Origin: Carboxylicivirga sp964602515
Lineage (GTDB): Bacteria; Bacteroidota; Bacteroidia; Bacteroidales; Marinilabiliaceae
Length of the DNA stretch: 64,000 bases
Direction: 5' to 3'
Assembly: GCA_964602515.1 (NCBI GenBank)
Contig: CAZRRJ010000011.1
Span: 62,001-126,000, forward strand
Part shown: in pieces, positions 1-9,230 of the stretch
How the letters are laid out: each line of letters begins with the position of its first letter
Numbering within the stretch: position 1 is the stretch's first letter
Translations under genes and position numbers: made by a program
The notes under the pieces: model-generated
Seen by the model: only the letters and a program-made list of their open reading frames with translations
What the model was told of the DNA's origin: nothing
The model's database searches: none

Positions 1-1655
1 AACTTACAACCAATATTCCATCCAAATATTCATCAAAGAATTATACTGCCATCTTAAATATCATTACAAAAGAAATATCGTATAAGAACTGGTCTGTAAA
101 CGGTAAAGCCTCCCCAGGGAATGACGTATATGACTTTGCTTCTAATTTTGACATTGTTAAAGATAAACATTCATTATACTTCTATTATAAATATTACTAC
201 CGAAACTTTCTTGAAAAATCAGTTTCAACATCAAGAAAACATGATTCAACAAATATTATTGTCTCGCCTCTTGAGACCTACCCCAGAAAAGAAATAGATA
301 ATGAATTTTTTTGCGGATATTCCTATGCTTTCAATAATAATTTAAGGATAGGTTTGGATCTATACTCTTCGTTTTACAGAGAGCAGTATAATACCTACTT
401 TGATAATATAGTAAAGACTGACTATTTGGACCTGACTGAGGATTTTGATACATACCATGCAAAAGCTTACCTTTCATATAGTGATTCCCTTACTGTATTA
501 AGTGGCAATTTACGAATTGATCACAAAAGGTTAGATGATAATATTCTTTACCACGATCCTATAGAATTAGAAACATATCAAGAAGAAGTTGTTACAAGAA
601 TTGATGGTGATTTAGACATTACAAGAAAATTTGGAATGGGATGGCAAGCTTTAACAGGAGCCTCTTATAGTAGTAGTTTGAGCAACAATGAAGTTAGTTA
701 TTCAAGCTCACAAAAATTTGAAGAAATAACTTTCTCACAATACAGTTCTATTGGCAAGGAATATGATAACAGGGGCTTTACGTTTGGATACAATTTGTTT
801 CTATATAATAAAACGTTTAAAAATACTGGAGATAAAATTAATAGCTTATATTTTTTTCCAAAAGTTACTTATTTTGAAAAATTAAGTAAGGCAAGTTCAC
901 TAACTTTTGATATTTCAACAAATGTCTCTAAACCAACGTTTTGGCAACTATTACCAATGGAGGTTCAGTTTGCCCCTGGTTTGTTTCTTAAAGGGAATCC
1001 TTTGCTAGAACCTGAATTACACAATAGGATCTCTTTGGAATACTCTTATTCAAAAGAGCAAACTTTACTTTCAGTTAAGCCTTTTTATTCATGGACTCGT
1101 AATTCTATTCAAACAATGTATTCTGACGAAATAAACATCCAGCAGGATATTGCATATATCAATCTGGATAAAATATCCAGCTATGGGTTTGAATCTTCAG
1201 TTAATTTTAAAATTACACCTTGGTGGAAAGTGAGATTCTATTCTACAGTTTATAATAATAAAATTCCCTCAAACAGGTATTATAGCCAAACTAATAAATG
1301 GAGTTGTGATATATCTGCTTTATCAATTCATCCTTTAAGCAAAAAGCTTCTATTTGCATACAGGTATCAATATTACAGCAGTTATTTAATATATGAAGGG
1401 ACTGCAAATCCATATGACAGCAGTTTGTCACAATTAAGATATACAGTGAATGATAGATTAAATTTGTCACTTATTTGGATACAACCTCTTCGTAAATACA
1501 CAACCAGTTCTTTAACCCATAACTCAACAGGTATGGTTGGCCGAATGAGAACAATTGATGTTCAGTCCATTTTACTTTCAGTTCGTTTCTTTTTAATTCG
1601 GAGTTCTAAAAATGTAAATCCAGATTTATATGAAAACAGTGACAAAAAATATTGA
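1..1655 (+). CDS. outer-membrane beta-barrel protein, TonB-receptor-like (C-terminal part)
   Basis: The reading frame is open from base 3 to a stop at 1653-1655, so the N-terminal part lies left of the window. The first visible residues include AILNIITKE, which resembles the end of a TonB-receptor plug domain (usual form AVINIITK). The roughly 530 residues that follow are rich in alternating aromatic and polar strands typical of the Bacteroidota outer-membrane beta-barrel family (PF14905-like). It overlaps the start of the radical SAM gene by 26 bp, so the two are very probably co-transcribed. In this context it could carry a peptide product or a related ligand across the outer membrane; that role is inference. 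A TTG codon at 354 could be misread as a start, but the frame clearly continues upstream. Confidence 0.8.
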   Translation, partial: LTTNIPSKYSSKNYTAILNIITKEISYKNWSVNGKASPGNDVYDFASNFDIVKDKHSLYFYYKYYYRNFLEKSVSTSRKHDSTNIIVSPLETYPRKEIDNEFFCGYSYAFNNNLRIGLDLYSSFYREQYNTYFDNIVKTDYLDLTEDFDTYHAKAYLSYSDSLTVLSGNLRIDHKRLDDNILYHDPIELETYQEEVVTRIDGDLDITRKFGMGWQALTGASYSSSLSNNEVSYSSSQKFEEITFSQYSSIGKEYDNRGFTFGYNLFLYNKTFKNTGDKINSLYFFPKVTYFEKLSKASSLTFDISTNVSKPTFWQLLPMEVQFAPGLFLKGNPLLEPELHNRISLEYSYSKEQTLLSVKPFYSWTRNSIQTMYSDEINIQQDIAYINLDKISSYGFESSVNFKITPWWKVRFYSTVYNNKIPSNRYYSQTNKWSCDISALSIHPLSKKLLFAYRYQYYSSYLIYEGTANPYDSSLSQLRYTVNDRLNLSLIWIQPLRKYTTSSLTHNSTGMVGRMRTIDVQSILLSVRFFLIRSSKNVNPDLYENSDKKY

Positions 1656-3486
1656 AATATCCTTTATATCATTTCCTCCTGCGATAGTTGCAACACCTTC
1701 ACCAGCATTGTCTGTACTAAAGACATTTCTTAAAAACAGAGGGATTCTGTCTGAAATTATTTATGTAAACCATTTTGTAGACTCAACTTCTGACTTTTTT
1801 AATGAAAAGCTAACTAATGATCTTGAAGCTGTTCTACCTTTTATGAATTTGTTTAATGATAATTTTGAGAATGAGAAGTATGTTGAAATTCATATGAAGG
1901 GGTTATTCCCAGACATTTTTTTAACAGACCGTAGTCTCATCAGAGAAATAAAAAACGAATTTATTTCACAATATAAAAAGGTATTAGATGACATAACTCA
2001 ACGACTAAAGGAAAATGGCTCCAAAATGGTAGGATTTACATCTAAATTTTATCAGTGGCTTCCTGCTTCAACTTTTTTCCCAAAACTAAAGCAAGAATTA
2101 CCACACATTAAAATTGTTGTTGGTGGTTGGCCTCATAAACAGGCTGCTATGAGCTTTTTAAAGCTTAATCCTGATGTTGACTTTTGTATTTGGGGCGAGG
2201 GGGAAATCCCATTATATAGTTTATATAGTGCAGTTAATGGCAATGGGGCGTTGGAGTTGGTTCCAAGACTAGCATACAGAAGCAATAATATTAAAGCTAC
2301 ATCTCAGATGCAAACTGAAACCTATGTGGATTTAAATGAGTACTCGTCGGGCATCGATTATTCAGATTATTTTAAAAGCAAAAGTAATGCGGTTGATAAA
2401 AATACTTTAATCCCAATAGAAAGGGGGCGTAGTTGTCACTGGAACAAATGTTCTTTCTGCTACCTATCTCAAGGTTATAAATTCAGGTTAAAAAAGAACT
2501 CATCAGTTTTAAAAGAAATAAATAACATTATTAAGAAATATAATTGTGCTAATTTTTTTTTCACAGACAATGATATTATTGGCGGAGATATAGAATCATT
2601 TAATGACTTACTGGATGGTCTAATCGAGCTCAAAAGAAAGATTCCCAAATTCAGAATCACAATGGCAGAAATTATTTCAAATAAAGTAGATCGGACTACT
2701 ATTCAGAAAATGAAAAAAGCTGGTTTTGAGAATATTCAGGTTGGAGTTGAGACAATTTCGGAAAGCATAATGAAAGATATAAATAAAAAGCAAAGTGTTG
2801 TTGAGAACTACTTTTTTATAAGCGAAGCCATTGCAAACAATATAAAAATAAAAGGGGCAAATATTATTATTGATACTCCAAATGAAACTGACTCTATGGT
2901 AATGGAAGCAATCAATAACCTTCATTCATTTCGGTTCCTACTCAATAATGAAGAATTTACTTTTGAAATAATCCCTCTTGGGGTTTCTAACTACTCAAGA
3001 TACTTGTCTCAAATTAAAAAAAAGAACGAGACTGATTTGTGGAGTATTTCGGAATGGATTCAGGTAATTCCACAAAAATACTACGATGATATTGACCGCT
3101 TTTCTATATTGGAGTTTGTTAAAAACAGTGCAGAACCTCCTCTTTGGAGAGTCTTTTCCAGAGTATTGGCTTATTATAAACGTAAAAAGTTTTCGTATGA
3201 GGTTAATTACTCTGATAATAGGAAGGACTGTTTGATTTATAAAGAATACTCAGACACTTCTCTTATTAAAGAAATATTAATAGATAACTCAACACAAATA
3301 AAAATTCTCCAAATCCTAAAAGATGTTTATAAGGTTGATGAATTACGAAATAAAGTAATTAATTCTAACCTTAATACTGACGTACAGGATTTTGAAGATT
3401 TATTATTTGAGTTGATTGAGGAAGATTTAATTAAATATGATAAAGTTAACAAGCAAGTAGTTTCTATAATCAAGATACCAGACTAA
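1630..3486 (+). CDS. B12-binding-type radical SAM protein, RiPP-maturase-like
   Basis: A 618-residue protein. Residues about 1-200 look like a cobalamin-binding domain as found in RiPP maturation radical SAM C-methyltransferases (motif PALSVLKTFLKNRG near the N terminus, VVGGWPH and WGEGEIPL further on). The radical SAM core follows, with cysteines 269, 274 and 277 in ERGRSCHWNKCSFCYL as the likely [4Fe-4S] ligands. Their spacing is CX4CX2C, unlike the common CX3CX2C and the longer CX7CX2C often seen in B12 RiPP enzymes. The last 65 or so residues look like a winged-helix segment of the kind found at the C terminus of such maturases. The gene overlaps the upstream barrel gene and lies 16 bp before a C39-peptidase exporter, which argues for peptide modification. 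The substrate is unknown; C-methylation or another radical chemistry is inferred only from family likeness. Confidence 0.8.
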   Translation: MKTVTKNIEISFISFPPAIVATPSPALSVLKTFLKNRGILSEIIYVNHFVDSTSDFFNEKLTNDLEAVLPFMNLFNDNFENEKYVEIHMKGLFPDIFLTDRSLIREIKNEFISQYKKVLDDITQRLKENGSKMVGFTSKFYQWLPASTFFPKLKQELPHIKIVVGGWPHKQAAMSFLKLNPDVDFCIWGEGEIPLYSLYSAVNGNGALELVPRLAYRSNNIKATSQMQTETYVDLNEYSSGIDYSDYFKSKSNAVDKNTLIPIERGRSCHWNKCSFCYLSQGYKFRLKKNSSVLKEINNIIKKYNCANFFFTDNDIIGGDIESFNDLLDGLIELKRKIPKFRITMAEIISNKVDRTTIQKMKKAGFENIQVGVETISESIMKDINKKQSVVENYFFISEAIANNIKIKGANIIIDTPNETDSMVMEAINNLHSFRFLLNNEEFTFEIIPLGVSNYSRYLSQIKKKNETDLWSISEWIQVIPQKYYDDIDRFSILEFVKNSAEPPLWRVFSRVLAYYKRKKFSYEVNYSDNRKDCLIYKEYSDTSLIKEILIDNSTQIKILQILKDVYKVDELRNKVINSNLNTDVQDFEDLLFELIEEDLIKYDKVNKQVVSIIKIPD

Positions 3487-3502
3487 AATCAATAGAGCCA
3501 AC

Positions 3503-5740
3503 ATGCATATTCTTTCAGGTAACATATTCAATCAATTAAAACGTGTTCTTTCACCTTTTCCGAGTTTACGTCAACTTGACTCGATGGATTGTGGGGCTAC
3601 TTGCGTAAGAATTATTGCTAGACACTATGGGAAGAAACTTTCTTCTTATAATTTGTCTAAGATGTGTGGAACATCAAAAGATGGAGTATCTCTATATGCT
3701 GTTGAAAAAGTGTCAAAAGAACTTGGATTTAATACATTAAGTGGAAAATTTACAATAGAGCAGATAAAGAATGAGGCCTTATTACCCTGTATTTTATTCT
3801 GGAATAAAGAGCATTATGTAGTACTTTATAAGATTAGAAAAAGATGGTTTAATGATGAATGTGTGTTTTTTATTTCTGATCCGGCACATCAAAAGAAAAA
3901 ACTTACTGAAAGCTCTTTTATTAAAAGTTGGCTAAGTTTCGATAGGACATATGGTATAGCACTTTTATTGGAACCATCAAATAAATTTTATAAGAATGCA
4001 GAAGTGGATTACAAGCAGAATAAGTGGAATGATGTACTTCAGTATTTCCTCAAAAATAAAAAAGTTTTAACTCAGTTGTTTTTAGGATTATTATTTGGAG
4101 GAATAATTCAGGTATCATTTCCTTTCTTTACTCAACTCATTGTTGATGCCGGGATTAAAGAAAGAGACATTGATTTTATTTATTTACTATTGATTGGTCA
4201 AGTGGTTCTTATTCTGAGCAAGACTTCATTTGAGTTTATTCGGAGGTGGTTGCTATTACAGATAGGTTCTAGGTTCAGTATAACAGTTCTTTCTAATTTT
4301 ATGCATAAGTTAATGCAACTTCCTTATCTTTTTTTTGAAACAAAAAACATTGGAGATCTATTACAGCGAATACAAGACCATGAAAGAATTGAAAAATTTG
4401 TTAACTCACATGTATTATCCTTTATTTTTTCTGTACTAACTTTCTTTTTTTTCAGCACAGTTTTGTTAATCTATAACCGTTTAATTTTTTACATATTTAT
4501 AATTGGTAGCAGTATTTACTTAATATGGATTGTTAGGTTTCAAAAAAAACGTAAAGGTCTTGATATTACAAGCTTTGAGATAAAATCACGCTCTCAGGAT
4601 AAATATCACGAAATATTAAAAGGAATACAGGAAATAAAATTGCAAAATTGTGAGCAAAGAAAAAGGTGGGAACTTGAAGATATTCGTACTGAACTTTTCT
4701 TTGTTCATGTCGAGTCTTTAAAAATTGAACAATCTCAAGAAATTGGAGGTGTTTTGTTAAATGAAATTAAAAACATAATAATAACCTTCGTTTCTGCAAT
4801 AGCTGTTATAAATCATGAAATCAGTTTAGGAATGATGTTGTCCATACAGTATATTTTGGGACAACTTAATATGCCAATAGAGCAATCAGTTATATTTCTG
4901 CATAGCCTACAGGACGCAAGTATTAGTCTGGAAAGAGTAAATGAAGTTTTTGAACAAAACAATGAGTTAGATGGTAAGGCTCAGTTTTCAAGTAAAGGAA
5001 ATGATTTAGGAATTCGTATTTCCAACCTATCCTTTAGTTATGACCTTGATTCTCCCAAAGCACTTAACGATATTCATCTTCATATTCCTTCAGGTAAAAC
5101 AACTGCGATTGTAGGTGATAGTGGAAGTGGAAAAACTACTTTAATAAAACTATTACTTAAGTTTTATCAACCCCAAACTGGTATCATACGTATTGGTGAA
5201 GAAAGTTTGGCAAATGTTAATTCTAAGTGGTGGAGAGATAAGTGTGGAGTAGTAATGCAAGATAGCTTTTTGTTTTCAGAATCAATAGCCAGAAACATTG
5301 CAATATCTGGGGACACAATAAATCAGGAGAAACTTAAGCATGCCGGAGAGGTTGCTAATATTGACAATTTTATAAATAGCCTTCCTTTAAAATACGATAC
5401 TATTATCGGAGAAAATGGAATTGGTCTTAGCCAAGGGCAAAAGCAACGCATATTAATTGCCAGGGCAATTTATAAAAATCCAGACTTTATATTTCTTGAT
5501 GAAGCTACCAATGCACTGGATTCAACTAATGAAAAAGTAGTATTGAATAAATTGGAAGATTTTTATCGGGGAAAAACTGTAATTATTGTTGCACACAGGT
5601 TGAGTACTGTAAAACGGGCAGATCAAATTATTGTATTAAAAAAGGGACAAATTATAGAAAAGGGCAGTCATAGTCAGTTAATGAATTTAAAAGGGAGATA
5701 TTTTAATCTGGTAAAAGACCAACTGGAAGTAAGTGCGTAA
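3503..5740 (+). CDS. peptidase-containing ABC transporter (C39 domain, PCAT)
   Basis: A 745-residue inner-membrane exporter that cuts a leader peptide and exports the core. The N-terminal C39 peptidase has Q24, the catalytic C30 in DCGATC, H104 in EHYVVL and D126 in SDPA, so the active site looks intact. A transmembrane domain follows (about residues 180-450), then an ATPase domain with Walker A GDSGSGKTT, signature LSQGQKQR, Walker B FIFLDEA and the H-loop in VAHRLS. Length is normal for the family. C39 exporters normally process leaders ending in a double glycine, so a GG-type precursor is expected nearby, but none was found between 1 and 6570. The stop codon overlaps the next start (TAATG), suggesting translational coupling. 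Confidence 0.93.
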   Translation: MHILSGNIFNQLKRVLSPFPSLRQLDSMDCGATCVRIIARHYGKKLSSYNLSKMCGTSKDGVSLYAVEKVSKELGFNTLSGKFTIEQIKNEALLPCILFWNKEHYVVLYKIRKRWFNDECVFFISDPAHQKKKLTESSFIKSWLSFDRTYGIALLLEPSNKFYKNAEVDYKQNKWNDVLQYFLKNKKVLTQLFLGLLFGGIIQVSFPFFTQLIVDAGIKERDIDFIYLLLIGQVVLILSKTSFEFIRRWLLLQIGSRFSITVLSNFMHKLMQLPYLFFETKNIGDLLQRIQDHERIEKFVNSHVLSFIFSVLTFFFFSTVLLIYNRLIFYIFIIGSSIYLIWIVRFQKKRKGLDITSFEIKSRSQDKYHEILKGIQEIKLQNCEQRKRWELEDIRTELFFVHVESLKIEQSQEIGGVLLNEIKNIIITFVSAIAVINHEISLGMMLSIQYILGQLNMPIEQSVIFLHSLQDASISLERVNEVFEQNNELDGKAQFSSKGNDLGIRISNLSFSYDLDSPKALNDIHLHIPSGKTTAIVGDSGSGKTTLIKLLLKFYQPQTGIIRIGEESLANVNSKWWRDKCGVVMQDSFLFSESIARNIAISGDTINQEKLKHAGEVANIDNFINSLPLKYDTIIGENGIGLSQGQKQRILIARAIYKNPDFIFLDEATNALDSTNEKVVLNKLEDFYRGKTVIIVAHRLSTVKRADQIIVLKKGQIIEKGSHSQLMNLKGRYFNLVKDQLEVSA

Positions 5741-6231
5741 TGGATGTAAATAACGTGATACAGAGAAGTGAACAAACGGTTAAGGTTCTTCAAACATCTT
5801 CTCCGTTTTTAATTCGTAATGGTATATTAATAACTTGCATTATTACGATATCTATCGGGGTGTTTTTATTGTTTGTAAAATATCAGGTTAAGGAATCAAT
5901 TGCACTTAATAATGTAGAAATATATAATTCAGAGTTTAACCCAAACCACATAAAAATCTCTGGAACAATTGAAATAGATATTGACCCGATATGTCTTGTT
6001 GGGCAGGATGGCGCTGTTAGTTTAAAATCACAATACTATAACTATAGTTTTGATGGAGTAGTTACCCATGTCCAAGCCACACAGGGACTAGAAAAGAATA
6101 TTGTATTTGAAATAAATAAAAATATAAATACAAGTGAATTTATAGCTAACAAAAAAGGGCAATACAGCTTAAATGTTAGTTTCAAAAAACAGTCTTTTCT
6201 GAAGGTAATATTAAAGAGTTTGTGTTATTGA
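5740..6231 (+). CDS. small single-pass membrane protein of the export operon
   Basis: A 163-residue protein of no recognised family. One hydrophobic segment lies at about residues 27-47 (LIRNGILITCIITISIGVFL), followed by a beta-rich, probably periplasmic part of about 115 residues. The start codon overlaps the exporter stop by one base, so it belongs to the same transcription unit. In comparable systems this position is usually taken by a HlyD-type membrane fusion protein of about 400 residues. This one has the same inside-out layout but is far too short and has no visible coiled-coil or lipoyl-like hairpin. It could be a reduced adaptor, an immunity protein or a truncated HlyD; the sequence does not decide. 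Confidence 0.7.
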   Translation: MDVNNVIQRSEQTVKVLQTSSPFLIRNGILITCIITISIGVFLLFVKYQVKESIALNNVEIYNSEFNPNHIKISGTIEIDIDPICLVGQDGAVSLKSQYYNYSFDGVVTHVQATQGLEKNIVFEINKNINTSEFIANKKGQYSLNVSFKKQSFLKVILKSLCY

Positions 6232-6510
6232 ATAAGTATGAATAAACAGTTTGTGTATAAGCAAAGTCAATGTAATTAATGTTCCTTGATTAAGTAATTA
6301 AATTTCTAAAAACAGATAATGTCAAACTTTTAAAAACAATGCCTATGGAAGAAAAGCGGGGTAAAAGCACAATAAGCTTAAAGTTAATTGTGTTCTCTTA
6401 CTGATTTATGACGATACCAACAACAAGATTCAGTTTGGTATGGGTTCCATTTTAAACCTTTCAAAGGTAGAAAAAATGAAACAAGCATAAACCCTACACC
6501 CTACACATAA
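6232..6510. other. spacer between peptide operon and IS remnant
   Basis: This AT-rich stretch holds no convincing gene. An open stretch of about 40 codons ending at the TAA of 6488-6490 lacks a start and matches nothing I recognise; it may be debris. A short direct repeat (CCCTACA twice near 6492-6505) is visible. No double-glycine precursor peptide was found on inspection of the short ATG frames. Confidence 0.4.
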
Positions 6511-6936
6511 ATAATACCATACATTAAGCATTTAAGTACCCGCAAATTAGCAAAGTACATTGAACGAAATATGAATCGAACAGAGGATCCAGATGAAAGC
6601 TCTCACCTTAAAGTGTTATTAGAAAACATCCCGGCATTGAAGAAAGTACGTAAGCTCGTGCGTAAATTCAAAACTATGTTGAAAAAAGGAAATGAGGAAA
6701 TTGAAGACTGGATACAAATAATTAAAGAATCAAAAGTAAAGCTACCTGGCTTAATTACATTTGCACGTGGTTTAGAACGCAATATTGAGGCAGTAAAAAA
6801 TAGTATCAAATTAAAGTGTAGCAATGGTCCGGTTGAAGGGCACGTTAATCGGATTAAAAGCATTAAGCGACAGATTTATGGTAGAGCGAGCTTTGAGGTA
6901 CTCCGACGAAAGGTTTTGTTGTCTCAATATGATTGA
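6511..6936 (+). pseudogene. ISL3-family transposase remnant (C-terminal part)
   Basis: The frame translates from just after a stop at 6508-6510 without a proper start. It resembles the C-terminal part of ISL3 transposases: an LSTRKLAKYI segment, a helical LLENIPALKKVRKL segment, and the family hallmark NGPVEGHVNRIKSIKRQIYG followed by ASFEVLRRKVL. Only about 140 of the usual 400-550 residues remain, and the N-terminal zinc-finger region and most of the DDE catalytic domain are missing, so it cannot be active. A CCAAATTTGACGAAGAATC stretch just after the stop resembles the right end of such elements. It sits between the low-GC peptide operon and the minus-strand epimerase/UpxY genes, consistent with a rearrangement boundary. 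Confidence 0.85.
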
Positions 6937-7285
6937 TTCCCCAAATTTGACGAAGAATCAAACCAAACCGAACCGAAATAGCCATAACCCCGGTCTTTTG
7001 TATCTATGCCTTAATACACCTGCTTTCTATTAAAAGTAACCCGGAGTTTGGCAGGATACTTACCGTTTTTCTTCATTTGGCTTTTATACAGCACAATCGC
7101 TGTTGTGACTTTCTTTCCTATACAAATTTACCTTTAAGTTTTAACGATATTCTTGGTGGAATGTTATAAAGAGGAAATTAGCGTATTAGTTTACGCAGGT
7201 AAACTCATATTTTTCGGTTTACGCAAGCTCGAAATTGTAGCCCTCTTACCTGGGATATGGGTATACCAGCAAGCATAAACTGGAT
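6937..7285. other. spacer with IS end debris and short inverted/direct repeats
   Basis: No gene is supported. The left part is probably the right end of the ISL3 remnant. GTTTAC at 7191-7196 and GTAAAC at 7201-7206 form a 6-bp inverted repeat with a GCAG loop, and GTTTACGCA occurs at 7191-7199 and again at 7219-7227. No obvious terminator was seen for the minus-strand gene that ends at 7286. Confidence 0.4.
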
Positions 7286-8089
7286 TTATGCATCAGTTGA
7301 AATCAGCTTACAAAATTGAACTTTAAGAATTTCGCTGTACACCTCTTTCTCGCTCCAGGCATCTTCCCATTCGGGGTAAAGTGTTTGAGAGGCAAACATT
7401 AGTGCATCTAATAAAAGCAGGTTATTTTGATTAACCAGGTATTCATACAAGGCTGTGTGCAGGCTTATTAACTCATACGAATGCAGACATTTACGCGAGT
7501 TAAATAAGGCAGATGCCGTTTTAGTATTAATAATCTCTGTTGAAATAAATGTACAGTCTTTTTCCTGTCGGCTAAGGAAACTGTCTTTTTCAAGCTGAAG
7601 CAATATATCATTCGGGTAAATGGATAGAGCATCTTCCAGTTGGTTGAATATCTTTTTGGGAGCTTCCTCCTGTAGTTCCATCATTATAATTTTCATAACA
7701 GAAAAGAAGGGTACTTCAGGATAACGGTTAGACAGTTTTTTAATATTTAGTTTCTTCAGCTCATCCATATCTCCCATGGCATTAAGCACATCCTCAATAC
7801 GTTCATCATGCTCACTAATTCCACCGTTCATGCTGTGCGGTATGTGGTCATCATCGGTATCAACATCAAAAAAGTGCAACATGGTATTGCGGGCAAGCAT
7901 AATTTTATCCAGATCGTAATGGTTATAAAATAAGCGCTTACTAATATACAGTAATTCTATTGCAGCATCTTCGTTTGCAGCATCGTCCACGGCAATTAAT
8001 TCCTTAAATCGCTTTATATCCTCATGGCGATCTTTTAGAGGCTCCTTATAAATATAATCTTCTATTGGCAATTCTTCGTCGTACACCAT
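7286..8089 (-). CDS. hypothetical protein, acidic and helical
   Basis: I do not recognise this 267-residue protein. ATG at 8089 is preferred over a TTG two codons upstream (8095). It is soluble by appearance, without signal peptide or membrane segment, rich in Asp/Glu and predicted helical; helix pairs such as KIFNQLEDALSIYPND give a faint TPR-like impression. It lies 24 bp downstream of the epimerase gene on the same strand and is likely the last gene of the UpxY-led transcription unit. It does not resemble a glycosyltransferase or a polysaccharide export protein. Function unknown. Confidence 0.7.
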   Translation of the reverse strand: MVYDEELPIEDYIYKEPLKDRHEDIKRFKELIAVDDAANEDAAIELLYISKRLFYNHYDLDKIMLARNTMLHFFDVDTDDDHIPHSMNGGISEHDERIEDVLNAMGDMDELKKLNIKKLSNRYPEVPFFSVMKIIMMELQEEAPKKIFNQLEDALSIYPNDILLQLEKDSFLSRQEKDCTFISTEIINTKTASALFNSRKCLHSYELISLHTALYEYLVNQNNLLLLDALMFASQTLYPEWEDAWSEKEVYSEILKVQFCKLISTDA

Positions 8090-8113
8090 TCTCAATGTAT
8101 TTTAAATGTAAGC

Positions 8114-9112
8114 TTAATTCGTTTGATAGTACGTTTTGTACCACTGTACAAACTTACTTAATCCTTCTTCAATACTCGTGTTTGGTTTATAGCCAATACG
8201 TTTTTCTAAATCAGAAATATCTGCAAAAGTGCGAAATACATCACCTGCTTGCATGGGTAAAAACTCTTTAAGTGCTTCTTTACCAATGCATTTTTCAAGT
8301 GTATTAATAAAATGCATAAGTTTAACCGGTTTATTATTACCAATATTAAAGAGGCGATAGGGCTTATCTAATTCCTCTTTAGTGTCAAACGGTAAACTAA
8401 TTAAGCTTTCTATAGCCTGTGTAATATCATCTATATAGGTAAAGTCACGTTCCAGGTCACCGTTGTTATAAATTTGGACAGGTTCTCCATTTACAATTTT
8501 GTTTGTAAAAGAAAAATAGGCCATGTCCGGTCGGCCCATAGGGCCATAAACAGTGAAAAAACGTAAGCCGGTAACAGGTATTTTATACAGCGCAGAATAG
8601 CTGTGAGCCATTAATTCATTGGATTTTTTTGTAGCAGCATATAACGAAACCGGTTCATTACAAGCATCATTAACGCAGAAGGGAATTTTATCTGTATTGC
8701 CATAAACAGAACTTGATGAAGCATAGATAAGGTGTTTTACCGGGTTGTGACGACAAGCCTCAAGTATATTTATAAAACCAATGAGATTACTGTCGATATA
8801 TTTATACGGTTGCTCAATACTGTAGCGTACACCAGCCTGGGCTGCCAGATTTATAACAACATCAAATTTCTCTACAGAAAAAAGCTCATCCATAGCTTGC
8901 TTATCGCAAATATCCATTTGTATAAACCGGATGTTATCAAATGCTTCAAGATGAGCTAGTCTGTCTTTTTTTAGCTTGGATGAATAATAGCTGTTAATGG
9001 AGTCAATTCCAATAATTTGGGTGTTGCCAGAACATAACTGCTTACATAGGTGATAACCAATAAAGCCTGCAGCACCTGTTATAAGGATTTTATCCGTAGT
9101 TAAGTTTGTCAT
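8114..9112 (-). CDS. NAD-dependent epimerase, UDP-glucuronate 4-epimerase-like
   Basis: A 332-residue extended short-chain dehydrogenase/reductase. The Rossmann motif GAAGFIG is at residues 13-19, the serine cluster ASSSSVYG at 131-138 and the catalytic YxxxK at Y158/K162. The segments QAGVRYSIE, LRFFTVYGP and GRPDMAYF match UDP-glucuronate 4-epimerases, which interconvert UDP-glucuronate and UDP-galacturonate for capsule or LPS sugars in the cytoplasm. UDP-glucose 4-epimerase activity cannot be excluded. It follows the UpxY-like gene on the same strand, the layout of Bacteroidota polysaccharide loci, but no glycosyltransferases, flippase or polymerase accompany it here. Confidence 0.9.
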   Translation of the reverse strand: MTNLTTDKILITGAAGFIGYHLCKQLCSGNTQIIGIDSINSYYSSKLKKDRLAHLEAFDNIRFIQMDICDKQAMDELFSVEKFDVVINLAAQAGVRYSIEQPYKYIDSNLIGFINILEACRHNPVKHLIYASSSSVYGNTDKIPFCVNDACNEPVSLYAATKKSNELMAHSYSALYKIPVTGLRFFTVYGPMGRPDMAYFSFTNKIVNGEPVQIYNNGDLERDFTYIDDITQAIESLISLPFDTKEELDKPYRLFNIGNNKPVKLMHFINTLEKCIGKEALKEFLPMQAGDVFRTFADISDLEKRIGYKPNTSIEEGLSKFVQWYKTYYQTN

Positions 9113-9230
9113 TAAATAGTATGATTTAATGCAGCGTGTTACGCCATTAGTATTAGTATGTTGTTATACTCTATTAGTATAATCAATGGAATAAAAGGCC
9201 ATTATGCATAATGTATGTATTTTTTAATAA

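Noticed and set aside
2475..2925. Minus-strand frames inside the radical SAM gene
   Set aside because: They are shadows of a clearly coding plus-strand gene, with low-complexity translations.
6361..6490. Open stretch of about 40 codons as a peptide precursor
   Set aside because: No start codon in frame and no double-glycine motif; looks like debris.
7191..7227. GTTTAC inverted and direct repeats as an attachment site
   Set aside because: No integrase or other recombination gene is nearby and no matching second site was found.
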